A stretch of DNA of 19,156 nt from CAVSZB01 sp964420395 (GCA_964420395.1 CAYQTJ010000047.1:1-19156); one strand, 5' to 3'; positions 7,731 to 14,606 are shown, counted from the stretch's first letter. The notes: generated by a model not told the origin, from the letters alone. A program made the numbers and translations.

Positions 7731-8615
7731 GTGAGCGAACGCGCCCCCACCCCGCGCCGCGCCGGCCGCCCCGCGGAACCAGCCGCGCTGGGCAACATCA
7801 TCGTCGTCCTCAGCCACACGACCGAGCCGCGCAACCTCGGCGCCACGGCCCGCGCCCTCAAGACGATGGGGATCGGCCGCCTGCGCCTGGTGAACCCGCT
7901 CGACCACCTCGGCCGCGAGGCGCGCGCCCTGGCGCACGGCGCGGAGGAACTGCTCGAGCGGGCGGTCCTCTACGAGGACGTGCGCGCCGCGGTGGCCGAC
8001 GCGTCGGTCGTGGCCGGCACCACCTGCCGCTCGCGCCAGCTGCGCAAGGGGGCCCCGCTGCCGCCGCAGGAGCTGGCCGCGCGCCTGGCGGAGCACGCCG
8101 CCACCGGCCCGGTGGCGCTGCTGTTCGGAACGGAGCGCACCGGCCTGACCAACGACGAACTCAACCTCTGCCGCTACCAGTCGACCGTGCCGATGGCGCA
8201 GCCCCAGCCGTCGCTCAATCTGGCGCAGACGGTCATGCTCTACGCGTGGGAGATCCGGCGCGCCTGCCTGGCCGCGGCGGCGCCTCCCGCGCGGACCGCG
8301 CGCCCGGCGCCCGGCGCGCCCGAAGCGCCGGGCGCGTCCACCCGCGGCGTCAGCCACCCCCACCGCGGCACCCGGCTCCCGACCCAGGAGGAGCTGGACA
8401 CGGCCTACGCGCACCTCGCGGCGGCGATGGCGGCGGTCGGCTACGGCGCCACGGAGCGGCGGAAGTTCCTCACGTATCTGCGCCACCTGCACCAGCGGGC
8501 CGGCATCGTGAACTGGGAGCTGCAGATCTACCACCTGCTGTCGCGGCGGATCCTCGATGCCCTGGGACGGCCGCGCTTCCGCGGCGCGCCGGGGGGGGAC
8601 GACGACGAAGCCTGA
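7731..8615 (+). CDS. trmJ: TrmJ-type SpoU-family tRNA (cytidine/uridine-2'-O-)-methyltransferase
   Basis: A SPOUT-fold, SAM-dependent enzyme expected to methylate the ribose of nucleotide 32 in the tRNA anticodon loop. 294 residues. SpoU motif 1 is TEPRNLGATARALKTMG (31-47), motif 2 is VALLFGTERTGLTNDEL (128-144) and motif 3 is VPMAQPQPSLNLAQTVMLYAWEI (153-175), all in order with normal spacing. The C-terminal extension (about 215-285, with ATERRKFLTYLRHLHQRAGI) is the helical tail typical of TrmJ rather than of TrmH or RlmB. An Ala/Pro-rich low-complexity linker (about 183-210) joins the two. The start is taken as GTG at 7731 because no other start precedes motif 1; no ribosome site is visible. 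The gene ends with a G8 run encoding Gly-Gly and an acidic tail. It converges on the HPt gene. Confidence 0.9.
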   Translation: MSERAPTPRRAGRPAEPAALGNIIVVLSHTTEPRNLGATARALKTMGIGRLRLVNPLDHLGREARALAHGAEELLERAVLYEDVRAAVADASVVAGTTCRSRQLRKGAPLPPQELAARLAEHAATGPVALLFGTERTGLTNDELNLCRYQSTVPMAQPQPSLNLAQTVMLYAWEIRRACLAAAAPPARTARPAPGAPEAPGASTRGVSHPHRGTRLPTQEELDTAYAHLAAAMAAVGYGATERRKFLTYLRHLHQRAGIVNWELQIYHLLSRRILDALGRPRFRGAPGGDDDEA

Positions 8616-8681
8616 ACGGACCGGCGCGCCGGCCCGGCGGATGGGATCGCCGAACCGGCGCGCGGTGTCGGGGGAGACGTT

Positions 8682-9056
8682 TCAGCAGCCGGAGTGCAGC
8701 GCCTGGATGGCGGCGACGACCTTGTCGAGCTCTTCCTTCAGGAGATCGTAGCCCATGGTCACGCCCTCGAGCTTGCCGTCGCGGGCCAGCTGCTCCATGG
8801 AAAGCGACACCTGGTAGACCCGCTCGGCGCCGAACGTGCCGCTGGCCCCCTTGAGGCTGTGGGCTGCCCGCGCGACCTGGTTGGCGTCGTTGGCGTCGAG
8901 GCCGGCCCGGATCTTCGCGAGCTGCTGCGGGAAATCGTCCAGGAAGAGGTCGCGCAGCTCTTCGATGATGTCGGGCTCGTCGCCGAACTGATCGAGCAGG
9001 CGGCTCTGGTCCAGGATGGGAACGTCGGTGCCGACGAGCAGGGAATCGGGGATCAC
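8682..9056 (-). CDS. Stand-alone HPt (histidine phosphotransfer) domain protein
   Basis: A 124-residue protein consisting of one HPt domain, which accepts a phosphoryl group from one response-regulator receiver and passes it to another. The phospho-acceptor is His66 in AAHSLKGASGTFGAERV, the exact family signature. The flanking helices (LLDQFGDEPDIIEELRDLFL before, VSLSMEQLARDGKLEG after) give the usual four-helix bundle. There is no signal peptide or membrane segment, so it is cytoplasmic. The GTG at 9054-9056 is chosen because GAGGAG precedes it by six bases. An ATG at 9096-9098 would add 14 residues but its leader would be almost nil if the TATAGC at 9114-9119 is the -10. No kinase or receiver gene is in the window, so its partners are elsewhere. 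Confidence 0.9.
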   Translation of the reverse strand: MIPDSLLVGTDVPILDQSRLLDQFGDEPDIIEELRDLFLDDFPQQLAKIRAGLDANDANQVARAAHSLKGASGTFGAERVYQVSLSMEQLARDGKLEGVTMGYDLLKEELDKVVAAIQALHSGC

Positions 9057-9112
9057 GGGACACTCCTCGCGCCTGGTATGCCGGTCCGTGGTGGCCATGT
9101 ACGCGGCTCCTG

Positions 9113-9121
9113 TGCTATATC
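9113..9121 (+). promoter_or_regulatory. Extended -10 of the parvulin gene, overlapping an opposing -10
   Basis: On the plus strand TGC precedes TATATC (9116-9121). On the minus strand the same bases give TATAGC (9114-9119) facing the HPt gene. The two elements overlap on opposite strands, so the two promoters may exclude one another. Confidence 0.4.
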
Positions 9122-9159
9122 GACCCTGTCCCGCCGTCCTTGAACGAGGAGTTCCGCCC

Positions 9160-10014
9160 GTGAGCCTGCCCGCCTTCGTGGCGCCGGCGCGGCCCCGCCG
9201 GCCCGCCCGCCCCACCGCCCCGGCACCGGTTGCGGCCGCCACCGCGGCGCTGGCCCTCCTGCTGCTCCTGGCGGCCGGGTGCGGCGAGCGGAAGGCGCCG
9301 GCCCCGCCGGCCGGACCGGCCCCCGCCGCCACCCCCGCGCGGCACGACACCCTGGGGGGGCGCGAGGCGGCCGCGGCGCACATCCTGATCCAGTACCGCG
9401 GCTGCCTGGGGGCCGGCCCCGGGGTGACCCGCACGCGGGACGAGGCGGAGGACCTCGCCCGGCGGGCGGCCGCCCTGGCGACCGAGCCCGGGGGGGACTT
9501 CGCCGAACTGGCCCGTCGCTGGTCCGACGATCCCGCGGCGGAGCGCACCGGCGGGTACCTCGGCATCGTCAAGCACGGGCAGCTCGACCTCGGATTCGAG
9601 GAGGTGCTGTTCCGCCTCCGGCCGGGGGAGGTGGGCGGCGTGGTGGAGACCGGCTACGGCTGGCACGTGATCAAGCGGCTGCCGGTGGTGCGGGTCCGCG
9701 CCCATCACATCCTGATCGCCTGGCGCGGCGCGGAACTCGCCACGCCCGCGGTCGCCCGCACGCGGGAACAGGCGCGCGCGCTCGCGGCGGAGGTGCGCCT
9801 GCAGGCGATCGCGCCCCGGGCCGACCTCTGCCGGCTGGCGCGCCGCTTCTCCGACGACGCCGGCAACGCGGCCGAGTGCGGCGCCCTGGGCGTGCTCGCG
9901 CCCGGCTCCCTGCCGCCGCCGCTCGACGAGGAGCTGTTCCGGCTCCGGCCGGGGCAGGTCTCGGAGGTGCTGGAGAGCCCGTACGGCTACCACCTCATCT
10001 GGCGCGAGCCCTGA
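9160..10014 (+). CDS. Lipoprotein with two parvulin-type peptidyl-prolyl isomerase domains
   Basis: An envelope folding factor related to SurA/PrsA. 284 residues. The N-terminus is long and Pro/Ala/Arg-rich (about 25 residues) before a hydrophobic core and the lipobox LLAAGC, with Cys41 the lipidation site. Parvulin domain 1 is about residues 72-173 (AAHILIQYRG, DFAELARRWSDDPAAERTGGYLGIV, FEEVLFRLRPGEVGGVVETGYGWHVIKR). Domain 2 is about 182-281 (AHHILIAWRG, LCRLARRFSDDAGNAAECGALGVL, LDEELFRLRPGQVSEVLESPYGYHLIW). Both keep the two framing histidines. There is no separate SurA-type chaperone core, so the protein is essentially a tandem isomerase on a lipid anchor. The GTG at 9160 has GAGGAG at 9146-9151. 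Frames extending further upstream run antisense into the HPt gene and were rejected. Confidence 0.9.
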   Translation: MSLPAFVAPARPRRPARPTAPAPVAAATAALALLLLLAAGCGERKAPAPPAGPAPAATPARHDTLGGREAAAAHILIQYRGCLGAGPGVTRTRDEAEDLARRAAALATEPGGDFAELARRWSDDPAAERTGGYLGIVKHGQLDLGFEEVLFRLRPGEVGGVVETGYGWHVIKRLPVVRVRAHHILIAWRGAELATPAVARTREQARALAAEVRLQAIAPRADLCRLARRFSDDAGNAAECGALGVLAPGSLPPPLDEELFRLRPGQVSEVLESPYGYHLIWREP

Positions 10015-10019
10015 ACGCG

Positions 10020-10051
10020 GGAAGGGGGACGACGGTCGTCGCCCCCCTTCC
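10020..10051. terminator. Convergent terminator-like hairpin
   Basis: GGAAGGGGGACGAC (10020-10033) pairs with GTCGTC, a two-base bulge and CCCCCTTCC (10035-10051). It lies between the end of the parvulin gene and the end of the convergent secreted-repeat gene. There is no clear U tract on either strand. Confidence 0.5.
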
Positions 10052-10090
10052 GCTCTGCCGACGGCCGGAACTAGCCCGGCCTGCCGGACA

Positions 10091-11062
10091 TCAGTTCCCG
10101 TACAGGGTCTTGATCTGGCTCCAGCTGTGATTCTCGGCCGCGACCGGAATCGTCAGGTAAGCCGTGCCACCGGCCACGTTGCGCAGGTTGCCCTCGCAGT
10201 CGGACAGTTGCACCGTGCCCGCCGGCGGATACGCCGTGATGCGCATCTGCGCCTCGTTGAGCAGATTCGCGCCGGTCCAGAGGGTCAGCGTCGAGACCCG
10301 CACCGGCACGCCGTAGTAGCCGATGAAGCACTCGGTGAAGCCGACCTGGATGCCGGTGAGGGGCGCGCCGATCTGCAGGCCGGCCGGATAGGTGTCGGCC
10401 AGCAGGGTGATGTGCGGGTCCAGCTCCAGCTTGTAGGCCGCGCCGCCGACCGTCGACTCCGTGTTCACGGCCATGATGTACGCGGTGTGGAACTGGTCCA
10501 TGCCGCCGTTGAACGTGCCGTAGTTGGTGGTGGCCGCCTCGTCGAAGAAGATGCCGACCGTCGGGCGCTGGGGCACCGTCAGGTGCGACGTCAGGCCTTC
10601 GACGACCCGCAGGTTGCCTTCGCAGTCGGACAGCTCGACGACGCCGGACTGCGGATACGGCGAGATCGTCAGCTCCGCGTCGGTCATCGAGTACTCGTTG
10701 GTCCAGAGGGTCACCGTGGCGAACAGGGTCGGCACGCCGAAGTAGCCGATCGAGCATTCGGTCAGGCCGATCTGGATGCCGAGCGGCAGCGAGCCGATCT
10801 GGACGCCGGCCGGGAACGACTGGTTGAGGATCGTGATCCGCGGATCGAGGTCGAGCTTGAAGGCGGCGCCGCCGACCGTCTGCTCGGTGTTCGTGGAGTA
10901 GATGTACGCCGTCAGGAAGGACGTGGGCCCCCCCTCGAACGTGTACGACGTCTCGGTGGCCGCGGTGTCGTAGTAGACGCCGATGGCCGTCGGCTGCGCC
11001 ACGGCGGCGCCGGCCATAGCCGTCAGCGCCAGCGCCAGCAGAATCCCTTGCCAAGTCCGCAT
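10091..11062 (-). CDS. Secreted protein of two tandem copies of an uncharacterised ~140-residue domain
   Basis: A 323-residue exported protein that I cannot assign to a named family. The signal peptide is residues 1-22 (LLALALTAMAGAAVA, cleavage before Gln23). Repeat 1 (about 24-164) and repeat 2 (about 166-305) align along their whole length. Shared landmarks are PT.[IV]G[VI][YF][FY]D.AAT at the start, F.TAYI..VNTE.TVGGAA, L.LDP.IT, PAG[VL]QIG, G[FL]TEC.IGY[YF]GVP, TLWT and SDCEGNLR. Each repeat holds two conserved cysteines (TEC and DCEGN), suggesting one disulfide per repeat. About half the aligned residues are identical, so the duplication is fairly recent or constrained. A 17-residue tail ends in SWSQIKTLYGN. 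The start was set at 11062 because AAAGGA precedes it and the signal peptide follows. Upstream lies a long structured leader. Confidence 0.85.
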   Translation of the reverse strand: MRTWQGILLALALTAMAGAAVAQPTAIGVYYDTAATETSYTFEGGPTSFLTAYIYSTNTEQTVGGAAFKLDLDPRITILNQSFPAGVQIGSLPLGIQIGLTECSIGYFGVPTLFATVTLWTNEYSMTDAELTISPYPQSGVVELSDCEGNLRVVEGLTSHLTVPQRPTVGIFFDEAATTNYGTFNGGMDQFHTAYIMAVNTESTVGGAAYKLELDPHITLLADTYPAGLQIGAPLTGIQVGFTECFIGYYGVPVRVSTLTLWTGANLLNEAQMRITAYPPAGTVQLSDCEGNLRNVAGGTAYLTIPVAAENHSWSQIKTLYGN

Positions 11063-11142
11063 GATCCGATCCTTTCGTTGATCCGTTCCGTCCGCCATCG
11101 ACGCCGGGCGAGACCTTCCCCCGGCAGTGCCGATGGAATGAA

Positions 11143-11258
11143 TGCCGATCCGGTCGATCCGGAGCGGATATCGGCAACCGCCATGCCCGGCTTGAGGGGG
11201 AGCGGCTGTTCCTCATGCTTGCCGGAAGGGGCGCGCTGCGGTCGGGATTGCCATCCCG
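11143..11258 (-). promoter_or_regulatory. Structured leader with competing hairpins, upstream of the duplicated-domain protein
   Basis: In the RNA (minus) sense there are three elements in order. A CGGGAT-GGCA-ATCCCG hairpin (11258-11243) comes first. A long nested helix follows: CGGCAA (11224-11219) with TTGCCG (11177-11172), containing CATG/CATG and TGAGG/CCTCA. The same TTGCCGAT segment (11177-11170) can instead pair with ATCGGCA (11149-11143) around a CCGG hairpin. Mutually exclusive pairing of this kind is what riboswitches and attenuators use. I do not recognise a known class. The rest of 11063-11440 holds a 14-bp GC palindrome at 11301-11314 and no gene. Confidence 0.3.
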
Positions 11259-11440
11259 TTGCGTCATAGGGGGATAGGGCAGGTCGGGCCGCCGCTCGGG
11301 GGCGGCCGGCCGCCGGCCGGCCGGAACCGCCGGAGCCGTCGGGCCGCACGTGCGCGTGCCGCGCGCGCGTCGACATCGGGCATCTTGCAGCGCGCCCGCT
11401 TGTCATCCTGCACGGCGGTCGAAGGAGGGTCGGGGCGCGG

Positions 11441-12295
11441 TCAGAGCAGGTAGAGGTCCAGCGCCACCGCGGCGAGCAGCAGCACGCCGATCCACGAATT
11501 GAGCGTGAAGAAGGCCCGGTCGATGCGCGCGAGATCGCCGCCGCGCACGAGGCGGTGCTCGACCACCAGCAGCGCCGCCATGATCGCCACGCCGGCCAGC
11601 GACGCCGCGCCGAGCTCCGGCGCCCGTCCGAAAGCGATCGCCAGGCAGGCCACCGCGGCGACGTGCAGCCCGCGCGCGGCCAGCAGCGCCCGGCGCACGC
11701 CCAGCCGCGCCGCCAGCGAGCGCAGGCCGGCCCGGCGGTCGAAGTCGACGTCCTGGCAGGCGTAGATCGTGTCGAAGCCCGCCACCCAGCAGAGCACGCC
11801 GGCGGCGGTCCAGAGCGGGAACGGCGCGAACCGTCCGGTCGCGGCGAGCCAGGCGCCGACCGGCGCGATCGCCAGCGACAGGCCGAGCACCAGGTGCGAC
11901 GCCTCGGTGAACCGCTTCGTGTACGAGTAGAGCAGGATGACCGCCAGCGCGACCGGCGACAGCGCGAGGCAGAGCGGATTGAGGCGCCCCGCCGCGAGCA
12001 CGAACACCGCCGCCGCGAGCGCGGTGAGCAGCGCCGCCTCGCGCGGCGACACGGCGCCGGCCGGCAGGTGCCGGTCGGCGGTGCGGGGATTGCGCCGGTC
12101 GTACTCGCGGTCGACGAGCCGGTTGAACGCCATGGCGGCGCTGCGCGCCCCGACCATCGCCACGACCACCCACAGCAGCACGCGGCCCGGCGGCCGGCCG
12201 CCCGTCGCCACGAGCAGGCCGATCAGCGCGAACGGCAGGGCGAAAAGGGTGTGCTCGAACTTCACCAGCCCGAGATAGCGACCGACCGCGCTCAC
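11441..12295 (-). CDS. ubiA: UbiA-family 4-hydroxybenzoate (or 1,4-naphthoate-type) polyprenyltransferase
   Basis: An integral membrane enzyme that attaches a polyprenyl chain to an aromatic acid in quinone biosynthesis. 284 residues with about eight membrane helices. The first Asp-rich motif is NRLVDREYDRRNPRTADR (58-75, with Asn58, Asp62 and Asp66 binding the Mg-diphosphate). The second is DTIYACQDVDFDRRAG (175-190), the form typical of the UbiA branch found with UbiX in bacteria that use the futalosine menaquinone route (MqnP). It starts with GTG at 12293-12295, which overlaps the UbiX stop codon (GTGA), so translational coupling is likely. No other menaquinone gene is in the window, so ubiquinone versus menaquinone is undecided; menaquinone is my preference from the likely phylum. 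Confidence 0.92.
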   Translation of the reverse strand: MSAVGRYLGLVKFEHTLFALPFALIGLLVATGGRPPGRVLLWVVVAMVGARSAAMAFNRLVDREYDRRNPRTADRHLPAGAVSPREAALLTALAAAVFVLAAGRLNPLCLALSPVALAVILLYSYTKRFTEASHLVLGLSLAIAPVGAWLAATGRFAPFPLWTAAGVLCWVAGFDTIYACQDVDFDRRAGLRSLAARLGVRRALLAARGLHVAAVACLAIAFGRAPELGAASLAGVAIMAALLVVEHRLVRGGDLARIDRAFFTLNSWIGVLLLAAVALDLYLL

Positions 12296-12987
12296 CCGTC
12301 GTCCCCCCAGCGCGCCGTCAGGGCCGCCGGCACGTCGAGGTGGTCGCAGATCCGCTGCACGATGAAGTCCACCAGTTCGCCCACCGAGTGCGGCCGGTGG
12401 TAGAAGCCGGGAGCGGCCGGCACGATGAGCGCCCCGCGCGCGCTGAGCCGCGCGAGGTTCTCGAGGTGGTGCGTGGCCAGCGGCGTTTCGCGCGGCACGA
12501 GGATGAGCGGGCGCCGCTCCTTCAGGCAGACGTCCGCCGCGCGCAGCAGCAGCGTCTCGCTCGTGCCGTGGGCCACGCGGGCCGCCGTGCCCATCGAGCA
12601 GGGACAGATCACCAGGCCGCCCCGCAGCGACGACCCGCTCGCCAGCGGCGCGGTGAAATCGCGCTCCCCCCGGCGGCGCAGCGCGCCGCGGGACGCCGGC
12701 GGCGCGAAGCCCGCCGCGAACGTCACGGGGCGCGGCGTCTCGCCCGGCACCACCGCCACCGGCTCGCCCGCCGCGAGGGCGGCCACCAGTTCGTCCGGCG
12801 CGCGGCCGAGCTCCACCGGCGCCGTCTGCCCGACCGCCGCCGACACGACGAGCTCCACGTCCCGGCCCGCCGCCAGCAGGACCTCCACCAGGCGCACGCC
12901 GTAGGCGATGCCGCTGGCGCCGGTCCAGCCGACGGCGACGGGGAGCGGGGCGCGCGGCCCCGATTGATGGCGCGGTTGGTCGTTCAC
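12292..12987 (-). CDS. ubiX: UbiX, flavin prenyltransferase
   Basis: Makes prenylated FMN, the cofactor of UbiD-family decarboxylases used in quinone synthesis. 231 residues. The flavin/phosphate-binding N-terminus is VAVGWTGASGIAYGVRLVEVL (about residues 17-37). The later core is LVICPCSMGTAARVAHG, LLLRAADVCLKERRPLILVPRETPLATHHLENL and PAAPGFYHRPHSVGELVDFIVQRICDHL, all diagnostic of the family. It is longer than the roughly 190 residues usual for UbiX, because of a Pro/Arg-rich insertion at about residues 80-115. The start is GTG at 12985-12987, nine bases after the preceding gene ends, with no clear ribosome site. A TATGAT at 12996-13001 would give an almost leaderless transcript. No UbiD is in the window. 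Confidence 0.93.
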   Translation of the reverse strand: MNDQPRHQSGPRAPLPVAVGWTGASGIAYGVRLVEVLLAAGRDVELVVSAAVGQTAPVELGRAPDELVAALAAGEPVAVVPGETPRPVTFAAGFAPPASRGALRRRGERDFTAPLASGSSLRGGLVICPCSMGTAARVAHGTSETLLLRAADVCLKERRPLILVPRETPLATHHLENLARLSARGALIVPAAPGFYHRPHSVGELVDFIVQRICDHLDVPAALTARWGDDG

Positions 12988-12996
12988 GGGGTCACA

Positions 12997-13353
12997 TCAT
13001 AGCCGATGGGGCCGCCCGGCGCCCTCTCCGTCGAGGCCGAAGCGTGCGAGCGCGATCCGCCCGCTCCGTTCGAACCGGACCCCCTCCTCCCGCAGCAGCC
13101 GGCGCTGCTCCCGCCCGGCCGCGGCCGGCTCGCGCAGGCTGATCGCGCCCCGGGCGTTGACGACGCGGTGCCACGGCACGGCGCTGTCCTCCGGCAGCAG
13201 CCGCAGCGCGCGCCCCACCTGGCGCGCCCGCCCCGGCAGGCCGGCCAGGGCCGCCACCTGGCCGTAGGTGGCGACGCGGCCGCGCGGGATCGCGCAGACC
13301 GCGGCCAGGATCAGATCGTGCTGGCGCAGGGACTTCGGGGGCTCTCGCACCAC
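12997..13353 (-). CDS. Alkyltransferase-like protein (ATL, MGMT family without the acceptor cysteine)
   Basis: A small DNA-binding protein that recognises O6-alkylguanine and flags it for nucleotide excision repair. About 118 residues. The MGMT-type helix-turn-helix core is intact: AVCAIPRGRVATYGQVAALAGLPGRARQVGRAL (about 18-50) with the base-flipping Tyr30 and intercalating Arg45. The active-site motif reads PWHRVV (60-65), so Trp61 replaces the alkyl-accepting Cys of PCHRV. This substitution defines ATL proteins and means there is no self-alkylation. The C-terminus is basic. The start is a GTG at 13351-13353 with a weak AAGG upstream; the adjacent GTG at 13348-13350 is an equal alternative. 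It sits between the cupin gene (14 bases) and ubiX (9 bases) in an apparent operon. Confidence 0.88.
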   Translation of the reverse strand: MVREPPKSLRQHDLILAAVCAIPRGRVATYGQVAALAGLPGRARQVGRALRLLPEDSAVPWHRVVNARGAISLREPAAAGREQRRLLREEGVRFERSGRIALARFGLDGEGAGRPHRL

Positions 13354-13367
13354 GCGCCCGGCCTTGC

Positions 13368-13727
13368 CTAGCGGGCCTTCGCCGTGATGTACACGTAGCG
13401 CAGCGGCACCGGGCCGACGTTGAGCACGTCGTGCTCGCTCTCCGGCGGGCAGTAGGCGAGGCAGCCGGGCACCAGTTCGATGGCGCCGCCGTCGGCCACG
13501 GTCAGGCGCCCCTCTCCCTCGAGCACCACGAGCGCCTCTTCCCGGTCGCCGGTGCTGTGCGGTCCCACCGCGTGGCCCGGCGCGAGCGTGACCAGGCCGG
13601 AGCGCATGGTGGCGGTCTCGGGCGGACCGCCGAGCAGTCGCTGGTACGGGCCGGCCGCCGGGTCGAGCGTCACGCTCCGCGGGCGGAGGCGGCTCCCGGG
13701 CGCGGGGGGGACGGGCAGGTCGCTCAT
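13368..13727 (-). CDS. Single-domain cupin protein
   Basis: A 119-residue small beta-barrel protein of the cupin superfamily. Cupin motif 1 is PGHAVGPHSTGDREEALVVLEGEG (about residues 50-73), with probable metal ligands His57 and Glu63 or Glu64. Motif 2 is PGCLAYCPPESEHDVLNVG (about 87-105), with His99. This looks like a metal-binding site, though it has one histidine in place of the usual HxH pair. The substrate cannot be told. The ATG at 13725-13727 has AAGGAG nine bases upstream. It lies between the dimethylargininase-like gene (15-base gap) and the ATL gene, so it may belong to the same transcript. A sensor or small-molecule isomerase role is possible but unsupported. Confidence 0.88.
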   Translation of the reverse strand: MSDLPVPPAPGSRLRPRSVTLDPAAGPYQRLLGGPPETATMRSGLVTLAPGHAVGPHSTGDREEALVVLEGEGRLTVADGGAIELVPGCLAYCPPESEHDVLNVGPVPLRYVYITAKAR

Positions 13728-13742
13728 CTTCCAACGCTCCTT

Positions 13743-14537
13743 CTAGCTCTCCGCCGTCGAGCGGAACACCAGGCTGCAGCAGGTGACGGCGCCCTCCGCC
13801 TTCTGCAGCTCCGACACGTCGACCGGGTGGACCGCGAGGCCGCGCGCCTCGAGCCGCGCGCGCGTGCGGGGGAAGCTTGCGGCGTGGATCAGGCCGGGGC
13901 CGACGCGCAGGGCGTTGGCGGCGTGCGGTTCGCCGGGGTCCACGGTGACGACGTCGAACCCGCCGAAGACCTGCGCGTCCACCCAGTCCGGGTTCAGGAG
14001 GACGGTCTCGGGCCCCACCGGCGTCACCGCCGACTTCAGGTGCAGGCAGCCGTCCAGCTCGACCGGCCGCACCTCGTACCCGTGCCGCCCGACGATGGCG
14101 CGCAGCTGGCCGACCGCCGACCAGTTGCTGCGGCCCGACAGCCCCACCCACAACGTGCGGCCCGTCAGCATGACGTCGCCGCCGTCCAGGGTGGCCGGCT
14201 TCTCCAGGGTGACGAGGGGGCGGTGGTCGCTCAGCACGATCGCGATCGAGAGGCATTCCGGCCGGCGCGAGGCCGCCCCCGGCCGCGCGATCACGGCGAG
14301 CTCGTCGAGCACGATCGCGGTGTCCTCCACGAACACCGAATCGGGCAGGTCCGGCTCGGCCTGCAGCCCGATCAGCCGGCAGCCCAGGGCGGTCAGCGCC
14401 TCGAGGTACGCCCGGTGCTGGGCTCGCGCCCGGTCGACGTCGATCTCGACGCGTGGCAGGTGGGTCAGCTCGCAGCGCGCGAGGGCGGGGCTGACGTCGC
14501 GGGTCAGGGCGGTGAGCGTGCCGTCGCCGGAGCGCAT
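13743..14537 (-). CDS. ddaH: Dimethylarginine dimethylaminohydrolase-like enzyme (DDAH, amidinotransferase fold)
   Basis: Predicted to hydrolyse N-omega-methylated arginine to citrulline and a methylamine, or a related guanidine substrate. 264 residues. The landmarks of the family are present: LPDSVFVEDTAIV (64-76), TLDGGDV (116-122), the catalytic His166 in LHLKSAVT, NPDWVD and the C-terminal nucleophile region KAEGAVTCCSLVF (246-258). In the latter the second cysteine (Cys254) matches the human DDAH1 nucleophile. No signal peptide is present. The ATG at 14535-14537 follows GGAGG by about six bases. Arginine deiminase is less likely because the protein is short and lacks the ADI insert. Its physiological substrate in bacteria is often uncertain. 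Confidence 0.87.
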   Translation of the reverse strand: MRSGDGTLTALTRDVSPALARCELTHLPRVEIDVDRARAQHRAYLEALTALGCRLIGLQAEPDLPDSVFVEDTAIVLDELAVIARPGAASRRPECLSIAIVLSDHRPLVTLEKPATLDGGDVMLTGRTLWVGLSGRSNWSAVGQLRAIVGRHGYEVRPVELDGCLHLKSAVTPVGPETVLLNPDWVDAQVFGGFDVVTVDPGEPHAANALRVGPGLIHAASFPRTRARLEARGLAVHPVDVSELQKAEGAVTCCSLVFRSTAES

Positions 14538-14606
14538 CGGGATCCTCCAGTGGCGCCGCGCCGCGCGCCGGGGCGGACGCCCCGGACGCCGCGGACGCGC
14601 GCGTTC

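Noticed and set aside
5037..8534. 1165-codon minus-strand open frame
   Set aside because: It lies antisense to rlmD, the secreted multidomain protein and trmJ, each with diagnostic motifs. Long shadows are expected at this GC content.
8621..8632. Perfect 12-bp palindrome CCGGCGCGCCGG after trmJ
   Set aside because: Short GC-only palindromes are common by chance here, there is no tail of U, and it is not repeated elsewhere as a recognisable site.
11143..11280. c-di-GMP-I (GEMM) riboswitch
   Set aside because: A few GEMM-like words (a tetraloop hairpin and GGTTGCCGA) are present, but the conserved GCAAA and GACGCAAAGCC joining segments are not in the right places.
13348..13353. Naming the ATL gene as a true O6-methylguanine-DNA methyltransferase
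   Set aside because: The acceptor cysteine is replaced by tryptophan (PWHRV) and the protein lacks the N-terminal domain.
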